Shown: in pieces, positions 8,664 through 18,317 of the stretch
How the letters are laid out: each line of letters starts with the position of its first letter
Numbering within the stretch: position 1 is the stretch's first letter
DNA from: Desulfuromonadales bacterium
Lineage (GTDB): Bacteria > Desulfobacterota > Desulfuromonadia > Desulfuromonadales > BM103
DNA: 64,000 nt
Assembly (NCBI GenBank): GCA_027065695.1
Contig: JAMONP010000089.1
Coordinates: 1 to 64,000, forward strand
Direction: 5' to 3'
The notes under the pieces: generated by a model
Databases searched by the model: none
Seen by the model: only the letters and a program-made list of their open reading frames with translations
What the model was told of the DNA's origin: nothing
Position numbers and translations under genes: made by a program

Positions 8664-9377
8664 ATGACCCCACCTGAGATTACAGAAAATGAGATCTGGC
8701 TAAGGCTGGAAAAGGCTCTGGGATACTCCTTCCAGGATCGTGCCCTGCTTGTTAAAGCTATGACACATAGATCCTATGCTAATGAATATCATGCTGTGGG
8801 TATTCCGGATAATGAGCGGATGGAGTTCCTTGGCGACGCGGTACTCGACCTGGTCATCAGCCAATACCTGATGAAAACTTTCCCCCGTGCCCGTGAGGGT
8901 GAACTGACACGCATCAGGGCAGAAGTTGTCTCTTTACCGAGCTTGGCACGGCTGGCATGGTCGCTCGATATTGGCTCCGATCTTCTGCTCGGCAAGGGAG
9001 AAGATCGGAGTGGTGGCCGCAATAAATCGAGTTTATTGGCGGATGCTCTGGAAGCTCTGTTTGGTGCTATCTTTACCGATGGCGGCTTTGAGGCAGCCAA
9101 GACAGCCATTCTGCCTTTGTTTGTGCCTCTGCTACAGCAGGCAGCGACAGACGAAAGCCAGGACTTTAAAAGCCGCTTACAGGAATTTCTGCAGTCAACA
9201 CAACGTGAATTGCCGGTTTATAAGCTGCTAGAGGCGGCAGGGCCTGCTCATGAACGTGTTTATCATGTTGATGTGCTGGTTGATAATCGCACCCATGGCT
9301 CGGGTCAGGGGCGCACCAAAAAAAGTGCAGAACAGGCTGCGGCAAAAGCTGCCCTGATTCGATTGGAAGATAATTAG
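8664..9377 (+). CDS. rnc: Ribonuclease III
   Basis: This double-strand-specific endoribonuclease matures rRNA and some mRNAs. The catalytic signature NERMEFLGDAVLD is near residue 50 and a second acidic site lies in LLADALEALFGAIFTDGG. The C-terminal double-stranded RNA binding domain runs from DFKSRLQEFLQ to the end (KKSAEQAAAKAAL). I place the start at the ATG at 8664 (237 residues), the usual RNase III length; a TTG at 8628 would add 12 residues, and neither has a convincing ribosome site. The stop overlaps the start of the next gene by one base (TAGTG), and era follows, giving the common rnc-era grouping. Confidence 0.95.
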   Translation: MTPPEITENEIWLRLEKALGYSFQDRALLVKAMTHRSYANEYHAVGIPDNERMEFLGDAVLDLVISQYLMKTFPRAREGELTRIRAEVVSLPSLARLAWSLDIGSDLLLGKGEDRSGGRNKSSLLADALEALFGAIFTDGGFEAAKTAILPLFVPLLQQAATDESQDFKSRLQEFLQSTQRELPVYKLLEAAGPAHERVYHVDVLVDNRTHGSGQGRTKKSAEQAAAKAALIRLEDN

Positions 9378-10435
9378 TGAGAATCTACCCGGTATTCATC
9401 CCCCATGCAGGATGCCCGCATCGTTGCCTTTTCTGTGCCCAGGATAGGTCTACAAGCCCATCCGTTGTTCCCGAAGTAACCGCTGTTCCTGATGTCAATA
9501 CGGTCTATAACTGGCTTGATAGTGCCCTGCCTTTACTGAAAGACATGCCTCGACACGAGGCCATACCCCTCCAGGATGGCAGCGAAATTGCTTTTTATGG
9601 CGGCACTTTCTCCTTGCTGCCATTGTCACAGCAGGCTCAGTATCTAGAGACCGCAAGACACTTTATCACCTGCGGAAGGGTTGCAGGTGTTCGAATTTCA
9701 ACGCGTCCTGATGCTCTTGATGACGAATGTATCAGCCGATTAATAGCTTGTGGTGTAACAACCATTGAAATCGGTTGCCAGAGTTTCGACAATTCTGTTT
9801 TGGCTGCTGCTGGACGTGGCCATACTGTTGCTGACAATTCTTCTGCAATCCAGCGTTGTCAAAATGCCGGGTTACAAGTTGGTGCTCAGTTGATGCCTGG
9901 TTTGCCGGGCGGCGATGACGACGAAGCCTTGATGTCGTTGCAGCAGGCGTTGGAACTTAAGCCCTCTTTCGTGAGGATCTATCCGACCGTTGTGATTGCT
10001 GGCACAGGACTGGCCGAACTCTGGGCGTCTGGAGGCTACAAATCCTGGACTCTGGACGAAGCTGTTGATGTTTGTGCCGATATGCTGCATCTCTGTCGTC
10101 GAGTTGATATTCCGATTATCCGCCTGGGTTTGCATGGTGATCCACAATTGGAAAAAAATCTTCTGGCCGGGCCTTATCACCCTGCTTTTGGACAACTGGT
10201 TCGTTCGCGACTCTGGCGGCGGGCCCTGTTTAAAACTTGCCCTAACAACGAACAACTCACTATTGATCACGTCGGTGTCAACCCTGACGACCTGAGTGAT
10301 GTTCTTGGTCATCGCGGCGAGAATCGTCAATGGCTCAAAACCACCAGACCGTTACTTCGTGTCATGGCCGACAAAGCTGTGGAGCGAGGTTTTTTACGTG
10401 TGAATGGGCAATGCCTGGGCTTGGTTGATCTGTAA
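9377..10435 (+). CDS. Elp3-like radical SAM protein
   Basis: A GTG start at 9377 shares a base with the rnc stop. The 352-residue protein carries CPHRCLFC (Cys13, Cys17, Cys20), the C-x3-C-x2-C motif for a radical SAM [4Fe-4S] cluster, followed by FYGGTFSLLP and IEIGCQSF, which are typical of the Elp3/COG1243-like branch. No acetyltransferase domain is attached, so it is a stand-alone Elp3-type radical SAM enzyme. Elp3 itself modifies tRNA wobble uridines, and the placement between rnc and era would suit an RNA-related role, but substrate and reaction are not known for this short form. Confidence 0.85.
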   Translation: MRIYPVFIPHAGCPHRCLFCAQDRSTSPSVVPEVTAVPDVNTVYNWLDSALPLLKDMPRHEAIPLQDGSEIAFYGGTFSLLPLSQQAQYLETARHFITCGRVAGVRISTRPDALDDECISRLIACGVTTIEIGCQSFDNSVLAAAGRGHTVADNSSAIQRCQNAGLQVGAQLMPGLPGGDDDEALMSLQQALELKPSFVRIYPTVVIAGTGLAELWASGGYKSWTLDEAVDVCADMLHLCRRVDIPIIRLGLHGDPQLEKNLLAGPYHPAFGQLVRSRLWRRALFKTCPNNEQLTIDHVGVNPDDLSDVLGHRGENRQWLKTTRPLLRVMADKAVERGFLRVNGQCLGLVDL

Positions 10436-10468
10436 GCATTTGGAATATAAAGAGTTTTGGAGAACAGT

Positions 10469-12404
<1,936 letters not shown>

Positions 12405-12452
12405 GACATTAATTGCGTTCCGTATTTACGCGTTGCGCACTTCGGGGGTTTT

Positions 12453-13787
12453 ATGAAAATAGCAGTCGTTGGAACAGGATATGTTGGTCTCGTTACCGGG
12501 GCCTGTTTTGCGGAGATGGGTCATCATGTGACCTGTGTTGATATTGATGCTGAGAAAGTTGCCAAGCTCAAAAAGGGCTGTATCCCGATCTACGAGCCTG
12601 GGTTGAAACAGATTGTGCTGCGTAATAGTGATGATGGACGCTTGTTGTTTACCACGTCTCTGACAGAGACCTCGGTGGAAGCTGAGATTATCTTTATTGC
12701 GGTTGGGACGCCTCCCGGCGAGGATGGGTCTGCCGATTTGCAATATGTTTTGGGTGTTGCCAGTGAAATAGGTGCCAATCTCATTGACTATACTGTCGTC
12801 GTTACCAAATCTACTGTGCCAGTTGGCACTGCAGAGAAGGTTAAGGCAGCTGTTAGCCAACAGCTGGAAAAGCGTGGTTCTGATGTCGCATTCGATGTGG
12901 TCAGTAATCCTGAGTTCCTCAAAGAGGGTGCTGCTGTTGAAGATTTTATGAAGCCGGATCGTATTGTTATCGGTGCAGAGTCTGATCGGTCCCGCGATGT
13001 TATGCGTGAGCTCTACAAAGATTTCAGCCGCAACCATGATCGAATCCTCTTTATGGGAGTCAAAGACGCCGAGATGACCAAATACACTGGCAACGCTATG
13101 CTGGCTACCAAGATATCCTTCATGAATGAAATTGCTAACCTGTGTGACTGTCTCGGTGTCGATGTAGAGAATGTGCGTCTCGGCATAGGTTCCGACAGTC
13201 GGATAGGCTATTCGTTCATCTATCCCGGTTGCGGTTATGGTGGCTCATGTTTCCCCAAGGACGTTCGCGCTCTCATTCATACCGCCAAAGAAAACAATTA
13301 TCAATCAATGCTCCTGCAGGCAGTGCATGAGCGTAATGAGGATCAGAAACATGTTCTTTTTCGTAAAATCACGGCTCGCTTTGGGGAAGATCTCTCCGGA
13401 TTGACCTTTGGTCTGTGGGGCTTGGCTTTCAAGCCCGGTACAGACGATATTCGTGAAGCGCCTGCGGTTGTCCTGTTAGGTGAGCTGATTACTGCAGGTG
13501 CCCAGGTTCGAGTCTATGATCCTGAAGCTCTTGACGCTGCACGTGCGGAACTCCCTCCCCTCTGGTTAGAGCGCGAGCTTGTGACTCTTGTTCGTCATCA
13601 GTATGAGGCTCTAGAACAAGTTGATGCTCTCGCCCTGGTGACCGAATGGAAGCCTTTTCGCCATCCAGATTTTCGTGTGATGAAAGAGATGATGAAACAA
13701 GCGGTTATTTTTGATGGTCGCAACCAGTATGATCCAGCCAATTTGAAAGAAGATGGTTTTGAGTATTTTGGCATAGGACGGCGTTGA
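12453..13787 (+). CDS. ugd: UDP-glucose 6-dehydrogenase
   Basis: The enzyme oxidises UDP-glucose twice to UDP-glucuronate, a precursor for capsule, lipopolysaccharide or exopolysaccharide. The Rossmann motif GTGYVGLVTG is at 7-16, and the catalytic Cys266 lies in YPGCGYGGSCFPKD. The full length of 444 residues is normal for the family. Together with galE directly upstream it supplies UDP-sugars; no glycosyltransferase genes lie beside them here. I see no clear terminator after it. Confidence 0.96.
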   Translation: MKIAVVGTGYVGLVTGACFAEMGHHVTCVDIDAEKVAKLKKGCIPIYEPGLKQIVLRNSDDGRLLFTTSLTETSVEAEIIFIAVGTPPGEDGSADLQYVLGVASEIGANLIDYTVVVTKSTVPVGTAEKVKAAVSQQLEKRGSDVAFDVVSNPEFLKEGAAVEDFMKPDRIVIGAESDRSRDVMRELYKDFSRNHDRILFMGVKDAEMTKYTGNAMLATKISFMNEIANLCDCLGVDVENVRLGIGSDSRIGYSFIYPGCGYGGSCFPKDVRALIHTAKENNYQSMLLQAVHERNEDQKHVLFRKITARFGEDLSGLTFGLWGLAFKPGTDDIREAPAVVLLGELITAGAQVRVYDPEALDAARAELPPLWLERELVTLVRHQYEALEQVDALALVTEWKPFRHPDFRVMKEMMKQAVIFDGRNQYDPANLKEDGFEYFGIGRR

Positions 13788-13960
13788 TTCAAGTATGTCG
13801 ATATGTTGCAAAGTGTCTGTGATATGATGGTACTTCCCCACTATGTTTAGGGCACAGAAATAACTCGAAAATCGTTATGAGAATTTAGTTCGCATCCTCC
13901 TTGGTCGTGGTGTACTCAACCATAAAGGTTTGGATGAGTTGATGTGATATTGAGGGTTTA

Positions 13961-14803
13961 ATGTCTGCTTTTTTTCGTGAAGTACTCTGGCAACGTTTAA
14001 GACACAATCGCATGGCCATGGCTGGTGCTGCAATTGTTCTGAGTATGTTTATCCTCGCGCTGCTGGCACCGGTTGTCGGTCGGGATCCTGGTGCTATCGA
14101 TATCGCTCACAGGTTGCAGGCTCCTGGATTTAAATACCCTCTTGGTACCGATGATCTGGGTCGCGACGTTCTGGTCAGGATTCTCTATGGGGCAAGGATT
14201 TCTCTACTGGTTGGTTTTGTTGCCGTCGGTATCGCCACATTTATCGGGATTCTGCTTGGGGCTCTGGCTGGTTATTATGGTCGCTGGATCGACTCTTTGA
14301 TCATGCGTTTTGTTGACATCATGCTATGTTTCCCGGCCTTCTTTTTGATCCTTGCCGTTATTGCTTTTTTAGAGCCTTCCATTTGGAATATCATGATCAT
14401 TATTGGCTTAACCAGCTGGATGGGAGTAGCACGGTTGGTGCGCGCTGAATTCCTTTCGCTAAGGGAACGTGACTTTGTTCTTGCCGCACAGGCTATCGGT
14501 GCACAGGACGCGAGAATTATTTTTCGACACATATTGCCCAACGCAATCTCGCCGATCCTGGTTTCGGCAACACTCGGTATTGCCGGTGCAATCCTGACAG
14601 AAAGTGCGCTTTCTTTTCTTGGTATTGGCGTGCAGCCACCGACACCATCATGGGGCAATATGCTAATTGCCGGTAAACAGACTCTGGGTACTGCCTGGTG
14701 GCTCTCGGTTTTCCCAGGGGTGGCTATTCTAATAACTGTGTTGGGTTACAATTTGCTGGGTGAGGGGATCCGTGATGCAATGGATCCCAGGATTAAGGAT
14801 TAG
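13961..14803 (+). CDS. Orphan ABC transporter permease, DppC/OppC type
   Basis: The 280-residue protein is an inner-membrane permease with about six helices. It has the DppC/OppC features: an N-terminal helix followed by the PLGTDDLGRDVL segment, and the EAA cytoplasmic loop QAIGAQDARIIFRHILPNAISP that docks on an ATPase. Such permeases form heterodimers with a DppB-type partner and use a periplasmic binding protein, but none of these genes is adjacent. Partners must be elsewhere, or the operon has been broken up. GAGGG precedes the ATG. The next gene begins four bases after the stop. Confidence 0.88.
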   Translation: MSAFFREVLWQRLRHNRMAMAGAAIVLSMFILALLAPVVGRDPGAIDIAHRLQAPGFKYPLGTDDLGRDVLVRILYGARISLLVGFVAVGIATFIGILLGALAGYYGRWIDSLIMRFVDIMLCFPAFFLILAVIAFLEPSIWNIMIIIGLTSWMGVARLVRAEFLSLRERDFVLAAQAIGAQDARIIFRHILPNAISPILVSATLGIAGAILTESALSFLGIGVQPPTPSWGNMLIAGKQTLGTAWWLSVFPGVAILITVLGYNLLGEGIRDAMDPRIKD

Positions 14804-14807
14804 CTGC

Positions 14808-15266
14808 ATGGACCTATCAAATATGACTGCTGATATGAACAAAAACAGTATCTCTGATTACTCTCCGGCAGAACTTATTCTCGCCCGCAGTGAAGCTTTT
14901 TCGCGTGGTGATTTCAGCTTTATCTATGATTCATATCATTCAGAATCGAATTTCCGGCGACAGTTCACTGAACGGGATGAGTATCTAGAATTTGCACAAT
15001 CAAGTCTTGGCCAGGATTACCAGATAAGCAGTTGTGAGGTTCTGCAACATCAACATAAAGATGATGAAGCCCAGGTGATTTTTCTTGTGGAGATGAAGGC
15101 TCATGGCATTATCCAGCGTTTTGCTGAGCTTGCCTGGCTGCGTCAGGAGAATAATGTATGGCATTATCATCGCGGGTTGAAAATAACCAACGAAGAACTC
15201 CCTGAAAGCTCGCAATCTCTGTCCTTTACAGATTTTGCCAGGCTGGATCAGTCCACAGTTTTTTGA
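14808..15266 (+). CDS. YchJ-like (UPF0225, NTF2-fold) protein
   Basis: The start is taken at the ATG at 14808 (AAGGAT ahead), giving 152 residues; Met codons at 14823 and 14835 are alternatives. The segment SPAELILARSEAFSRGDFSFIYDSYH through KAHGIIQRFAELAWLRQENNVWHYHRG matches the middle NTF2-like domain of YchJ proteins. The Cys-rich SEC-C zinc motifs that flank this domain in YchJ are missing. The biochemical role of the family is not established. It lies between a permease and mutM. Confidence 0.7.
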   Translation: MDLSNMTADMNKNSISDYSPAELILARSEAFSRGDFSFIYDSYHSESNFRRQFTERDEYLEFAQSSLGQDYQISSCEVLQHQHKDDEAQVIFLVEMKAHGIIQRFAELAWLRQENNVWHYHRGLKITNEELPESSQSLSFTDFARLDQSTVF

Positions 15267-15328
15267 AAGTTGTTGATTGTGTATGACTAAATATTTACCG
15301 CGTTTCGAATTACGCGCCGTGGATCCTT

Positions 15329-16144
15329 ATGCCAGAACTTCCCGAAGTAGAAACAATTCGCTGCGGTATTGAACCTCATGTTGTCAAGAAAACCGTTGAT
15401 CATGTGCGGATTCATAATGGCTCGTTGCGATGGCCGGTTGCAGAGGCCCTCATTGAAGTGTTACCGGGGCAGAAGGTAAATTCTGTTAAACGTCGTTCAA
15501 AGTACCTGCTTTTTACTTGTGATCATGGAACACTTATCGTGCATCTGGGTATGACAGGCCATTTGCGACTAACCTCACATAGCGATGCAAGGCGTAAACA
15601 CGATCATGTCGAGATCGTCTTCACGGATGGATCAGCGCTTTGTTATAACGACTCCCGTCGTTTTGGGGCCATCTTGTGGACGGAGAATGATCCGTTAGAG
15701 CATGTCCGCCTGGTGGATTTAGGCCCAGAGCCTTTCAGCCCAGAATTTAACGCAGCTTATTTGTACCAGATGTCCCGTGGCCGCAAAGTTGCCGTCAAGA
15801 CGTTCCTTATGAACGCTCATGTAGTAGTTGGAGTCGGCAATATTTACGCCAGTGAGGCACTTTTTCGTGCGGGTATTACGCCTGCCAGACCTGCGGGCAA
15901 TGTCTGTAAGGTCGATTACGAACGGCTAGTCCAATCTGTCATAGAAATTCTCAAAGAAGCGATTGCTGCTGGCGGTACCACGATCCGTGATTTCTCTGAC
16001 AGCGAGGGTCGTCCAGGTTATTTTAAGCAACAGTTGTGCGTCTATGGACGGGCAGGGCAGAAGTGTGTTTCCTGCGAAACTCTCATCAAGCAGATCAAAC
16101 TTGGCCAACGTTCTACTTATTACTGTCCCGTTTGTCAGAAATGA
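15329..16144 (+). CDS. mutM: Formamidopyrimidine-DNA glycosylase
   Basis: This 271-residue base-excision repair enzyme removes 8-oxoguanine and related lesions and nicks the abasic site. The N-terminal PELPEVE gives the catalytic Pro2 and Glu3. The C-terminal zinc finger CVSC-x16-CPVC is complete, as are the helix-two-turn-helix residues before it (VVGVGNIYASEALF). Length is normal. The 4HBT thioesterase gene starts 11 bases after its stop. Confidence 0.97.
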   Translation: MPELPEVETIRCGIEPHVVKKTVDHVRIHNGSLRWPVAEALIEVLPGQKVNSVKRRSKYLLFTCDHGTLIVHLGMTGHLRLTSHSDARRKHDHVEIVFTDGSALCYNDSRRFGAILWTENDPLEHVRLVDLGPEPFSPEFNAAYLYQMSRGRKVAVKTFLMNAHVVVGVGNIYASEALFRAGITPARPAGNVCKVDYERLVQSVIEILKEAIAAGGTTIRDFSDSEGRPGYFKQQLCVYGRAGQKCVSCETLIKQIKLGQRSTYYCPVCQK

Positions 16145-16154
16145 AGGTGATTTT

Positions 16155-16565
16155 ATGGAAGGATTCAACTTCACAATTCCCTATACAGTACGTATTGTCG
16201 ATGTGAATTATGGCGGTCATGTCGCTAACTCTGCCGTTCTGAATTTCTTTCAGGATGCACGCATCGCTTACCTGGAGAAACTTGGTGGCTATTCTGAACA
16301 CGATATCGGCAACCAGTGTGGCGTTATCATGCCAGAAGCTCATCTTAAATATCTGGCGGAGATGTTTCATGGTGATGAGTTGGTGATTGGAGTAAGGATC
16401 AGCAAGCTTGGACGTTCATCATTTACGATGGTATATCGGATAGAACGAGATAGTGAAGCAACGGCAGAAGGGGAGACGGTTCTGGTTTGTTTTGATTATG
16501 ACAAGCGTAAGCCGCGGCGTCTGGATGTGGCGTTTCGGGAGATGGTTGAGGTTTTTGAAGGGTAG
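16155..16565 (+). CDS. Acyl-CoA thioesterase, hotdog (4HBT) fold
   Basis: The 136-residue product starts at the ATG at 16155 with an AAGGTGA site ahead; the open frame extends into mutM but not as protein-like sequence. It has the 4HBT pattern of the YbgC/FadM group: VRIVDVNYGGHVANSAVLNFFQDARIAYL, where a Asp/Asn-Tyr-x-Gly-His motif forms the active site, then GDELVIGVRISKLGRSSF. It is expected to hydrolyse acyl thioesters in the cytoplasm. The natural substrate cannot be told from sequence. Confidence 0.85.
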   Translation: MEGFNFTIPYTVRIVDVNYGGHVANSAVLNFFQDARIAYLEKLGGYSEHDIGNQCGVIMPEAHLKYLAEMFHGDELVIGVRISKLGRSSFTMVYRIERDSEATAEGETVLVCFDYDKRKPRRLDVAFREMVEVFEG

Positions 16566-16669
16566 TTGAAAATATTTGCAATCCTGTCTTTCCCATGACC
16601 CCGGTTTTTTTATGTGACCACCAGGCGACAGCTCTCCTTTCTGGATCAGACAATCACCATTAAAAAACA

Positions 16670-16688
16670 GTGTCGGAATTTCTTACAC
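16670..16688. promoter_or_regulatory. 19-bp dyad upstream of the PEP-CTERM gene
   Basis: The sequence has the symmetry GTGT-N2-GAA-N-TTC-N2-ACAC, exact in all seven paired positions of each arm. It lies about 90-100 bases upstream of a sigma-54 promoter, the place where an enhancer-binding protein dimer would sit. PEP-CTERM/exosortase systems often come with the PrsK-PrsR pair, where PrsR is such an activator; that link is inference. Confidence 0.55.
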
Positions 16689-16777
16689 GCCTAAGAGAAA
16701 CTTCATGTTTTTTGCACCAGGAACATTTTGTCACGTTAAGGTGCCGAAGATAAAGGGGAATACAACAATAAGCATAA

Positions 16778-16793
16778 CGGCACATTATTTGCT
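16778..16793 (+). promoter_or_regulatory. Sigma-54 (-24/-12) promoter
   Basis: GGCAC-N5-TTGC at 16779-16792 has the GG and GC dinucleotides ten bases apart, the defining spacing of an RpoN promoter (consensus TGGCAC-N5-TTGC). Transcription would start near 16804, about 70 bases before the PEP-CTERM start codon. Confidence 0.7.
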
Positions 16794-16876
16794 TGTATGA
16801 ACGATAGTTATATATCTTTTTTATGGTTGTAGATATACATACAATCCTTTTATATTGGTTTTTTTGGGAGCCCCTC

Positions 16877-17650
16877 ATGAAGAAAATATTGCGCTTAATC
16901 CCGCTAGTACTCATTAGTATGTTTATATTCAGCAGCACCTCACAAGCTTTAACTTTGGGCAACGACATTACCATCTGGGATCGAATGGGTGAATATCATG
17001 GTGACGGTGCCGCTAATGAGGACAATGAGGTAGAACCTGGTTGTGTACGAAACCAGATATGGGATCTTGAAGGTTTTTTTCTAAAGGAAAGCACCTTGAC
17101 AATGGTTGGTGGCTTTAACTTTGTCACTGGTGCAGGTGCACGGGACTACGATTCTGGCGACCTTTTTATAGATATAGGCTACGTCAGATCAAGCGATGAA
17201 AGCACCTTTGGCTATGATTATGTTCTCGATATCGATTTTGCGGAAAAAAAGTATAATGTTATACGGCTTTTCGATACCCCAACAGTGGTCATCACAACAC
17301 TGCCTGTATATTACGCTATGAACGGAGCGGCCAATCCCTGGAAATATAATAGTGGCGGCGTTGCTGTTGCTGGCCTTCAGAATATATCTTTTACGGACAG
17401 CTATTGGGCCGGGCTGGTCGATGCTGATGTTGCAGGTTTAAGTGGCTGGAGTACAGGCGTTCATTATGCAGCTGCTTTCGATTTGAGCTTTCTTGGGCCT
17501 AAGACTGAATTCGTATCTCATTTCACTATAGAATGTGGTAATGACAATCTTAGGGGGGCTGGCATCTTGCCGGTACCGGAACCTGCTAGCATAATCCTGG
17601 TGGGTATTGGCCTGCTTGGCCTAGTCGGCTTACGTCGATTTAAAAAATAA
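16877..17650 (+). CDS. PEP-CTERM sorting domain protein
   Basis: The start is the ATG at 16877 with GGGAG ahead (257 residues). A signal peptide runs MKKILRLIPLVLISMFIF to about SQA. The C-terminus is a textbook PEP-CTERM signal: VPEPAS, then a hydrophobic helix (IILVGIGLLGLVGL) and a basic RRFKK end. Such proteins are exported, cleaved and anchored by exosortase (EpsH/XrtA) and are associated with exopolysaccharide and biofilm matrix. The central domain is beta-rich and I do not recognise it; two Cys (in EPGCVRN and IECGND) may form a disulfide. No exosortase gene lies in this window. A sigma-54 promoter and dyad lie upstream. Confidence 0.9.
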   Translation: MKKILRLIPLVLISMFIFSSTSQALTLGNDITIWDRMGEYHGDGAANEDNEVEPGCVRNQIWDLEGFFLKESTLTMVGGFNFVTGAGARDYDSGDLFIDIGYVRSSDESTFGYDYVLDIDFAEKKYNVIRLFDTPTVVITTLPVYYAMNGAANPWKYNSGGVAVAGLQNISFTDSYWAGLVDADVAGLSGWSTGVHYAAAFDLSFLGPKTEFVSHFTIECGNDNLRGAGILPVPEPASIILVGIGLLGLVGLRRFKK

Positions 17651-17668
17651 TTACTGAAGGGCAGGCTT

Positions 17669-17832
17669 AGGAGACTGTCGGACTATACGGGCCGAAGCGA
17701 AAATTCGGAAGTTTGAGACCAGATTTTGGCTCGTTTGAGAGTAATAGCTGTAGCTATTGGTAGAAAAGGAGCTAAAATATGGGCCAAACAGCCGGATTTG
17801 CAGCCGGGCCATGGATAGTCCGACAGCCTCCT
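17669..17832. repeat. 164-bp foldback (MITE-like) repeat
   Basis: The ends are inverted repeats: AGGAGACTGTCGGACTAT at the left and its near-complement ATAGTCCGACAGCCTCCT at the right, one mismatch in 18. The symmetry continues inwards (GGCCGAAGCGAAAATTCGG against CCGGATTTGCAGCCGGGCC; CCAGATTTTGGCTC against GAGCTAAAATATGG) to a perfect core AATAGCT-GT-AGCTATT. The whole element would fold into one long imperfect hairpin. It carries no transposase and is flanked by TA on both sides. It looks like a non-autonomous transposable element or a large palindromic repeat. Confidence 0.75.
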
Positions 17833-17833
17833 A

Positions 17834-17851
17834 GAGCCTGTCGAACAGGCT
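17834..17851. repeat. Short hairpin next to the foldback repeat
   Basis: AGCCTGT-CGA-ACAGGCT forms a 7-bp stem directly after the foldback element, on its right side. It shares the CTGTCG core with the element's ends. It could be part of the target or a terminator for the fmdB-like gene on the minus strand, although no T tract follows. Confidence 0.45.
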
Positions 17852-17982
17852 ATTAGTTTACATAAATGCTCTCTTGGTCAACTGTTGAACCGGTTCGGTC
17901 ACAATTGTCACCATCGCTTGACAGAGCCCAAAAGCTCTTTTATATGTTTGTTGAGCGACACGCGCTCAAAGAATCAAGCTCG

Positions 17983-18159
17983 TCAGCCAAAACCTGAGCC
18001 AGAAGGTGCTGCACAACTTGCGCTGGATGAGGCAAAAACAGATACAGTCTTTTGGGATGGTTGTCCGCAATAAGGGCAGGGTGCTTCAGGCTCTTGCTTT
18101 TTAAGAAGTTTCTCAAATGTCTTACCGCATGATTCACAATGATATTCAAATAATGGCAT
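17983..18159 (-). CDS. FmdB-family zinc ribbon protein
   Basis: This 58-residue gene is short but clear. It starts MPLFEYHCESCGKTFEKLL and has a zinc ribbon of two CxxC pairs (CESC and CPYC), followed by a Ser/Ala-rich tail ending GSGFG. This is the standard FmdB regulatory protein family (named after a putative regulator of formamidase); the role is not proven. GGGAGATCAACC precedes the ATG. It lies downstream of hcp on the same strand, but a strong terminator separates the two. Confidence 0.88.
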   Translation of the reverse strand: MPLFEYHCESCGKTFEKLLKKQEPEAPCPYCGQPSQKTVSVFASSSASCAAPSGSGFG

Positions 18160-18260
18160 GGTTGATCTCCCTATAACTGTAGGTGCTCAATATATACGGT
18201 ATATACGATTAAAGCAAGACAGTTGATAAAAAATTTTGATCAGTTTTGAGTGGTTAACAA

Positions 18261-18289
18261 AAATGGCAGCCCGTAGTTGGCTGCCATTT
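18261..18289 (-). terminator. Terminator of hcp
   Basis: AAATGGCAGCC and GGCTGCCATTT form a perfect 11-bp stem with a 7-base loop. On the minus strand the stem is followed by TTTGTTAACC, giving a rho-independent terminator 28 bases after the hcp stop. Confidence 0.85.
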
Positions 18290-18317
18290 GTTGTTACTTT
18301 ACAGATTGTTAAGATGC

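Noticed and set aside
17885-18149. Open frames on both strands over the FmdB-like gene
   Set aside because: They are in other frames; the 58-residue zinc ribbon at 17983-18159 explains the sequence, with two CxxC pairs and a good ribosome site.
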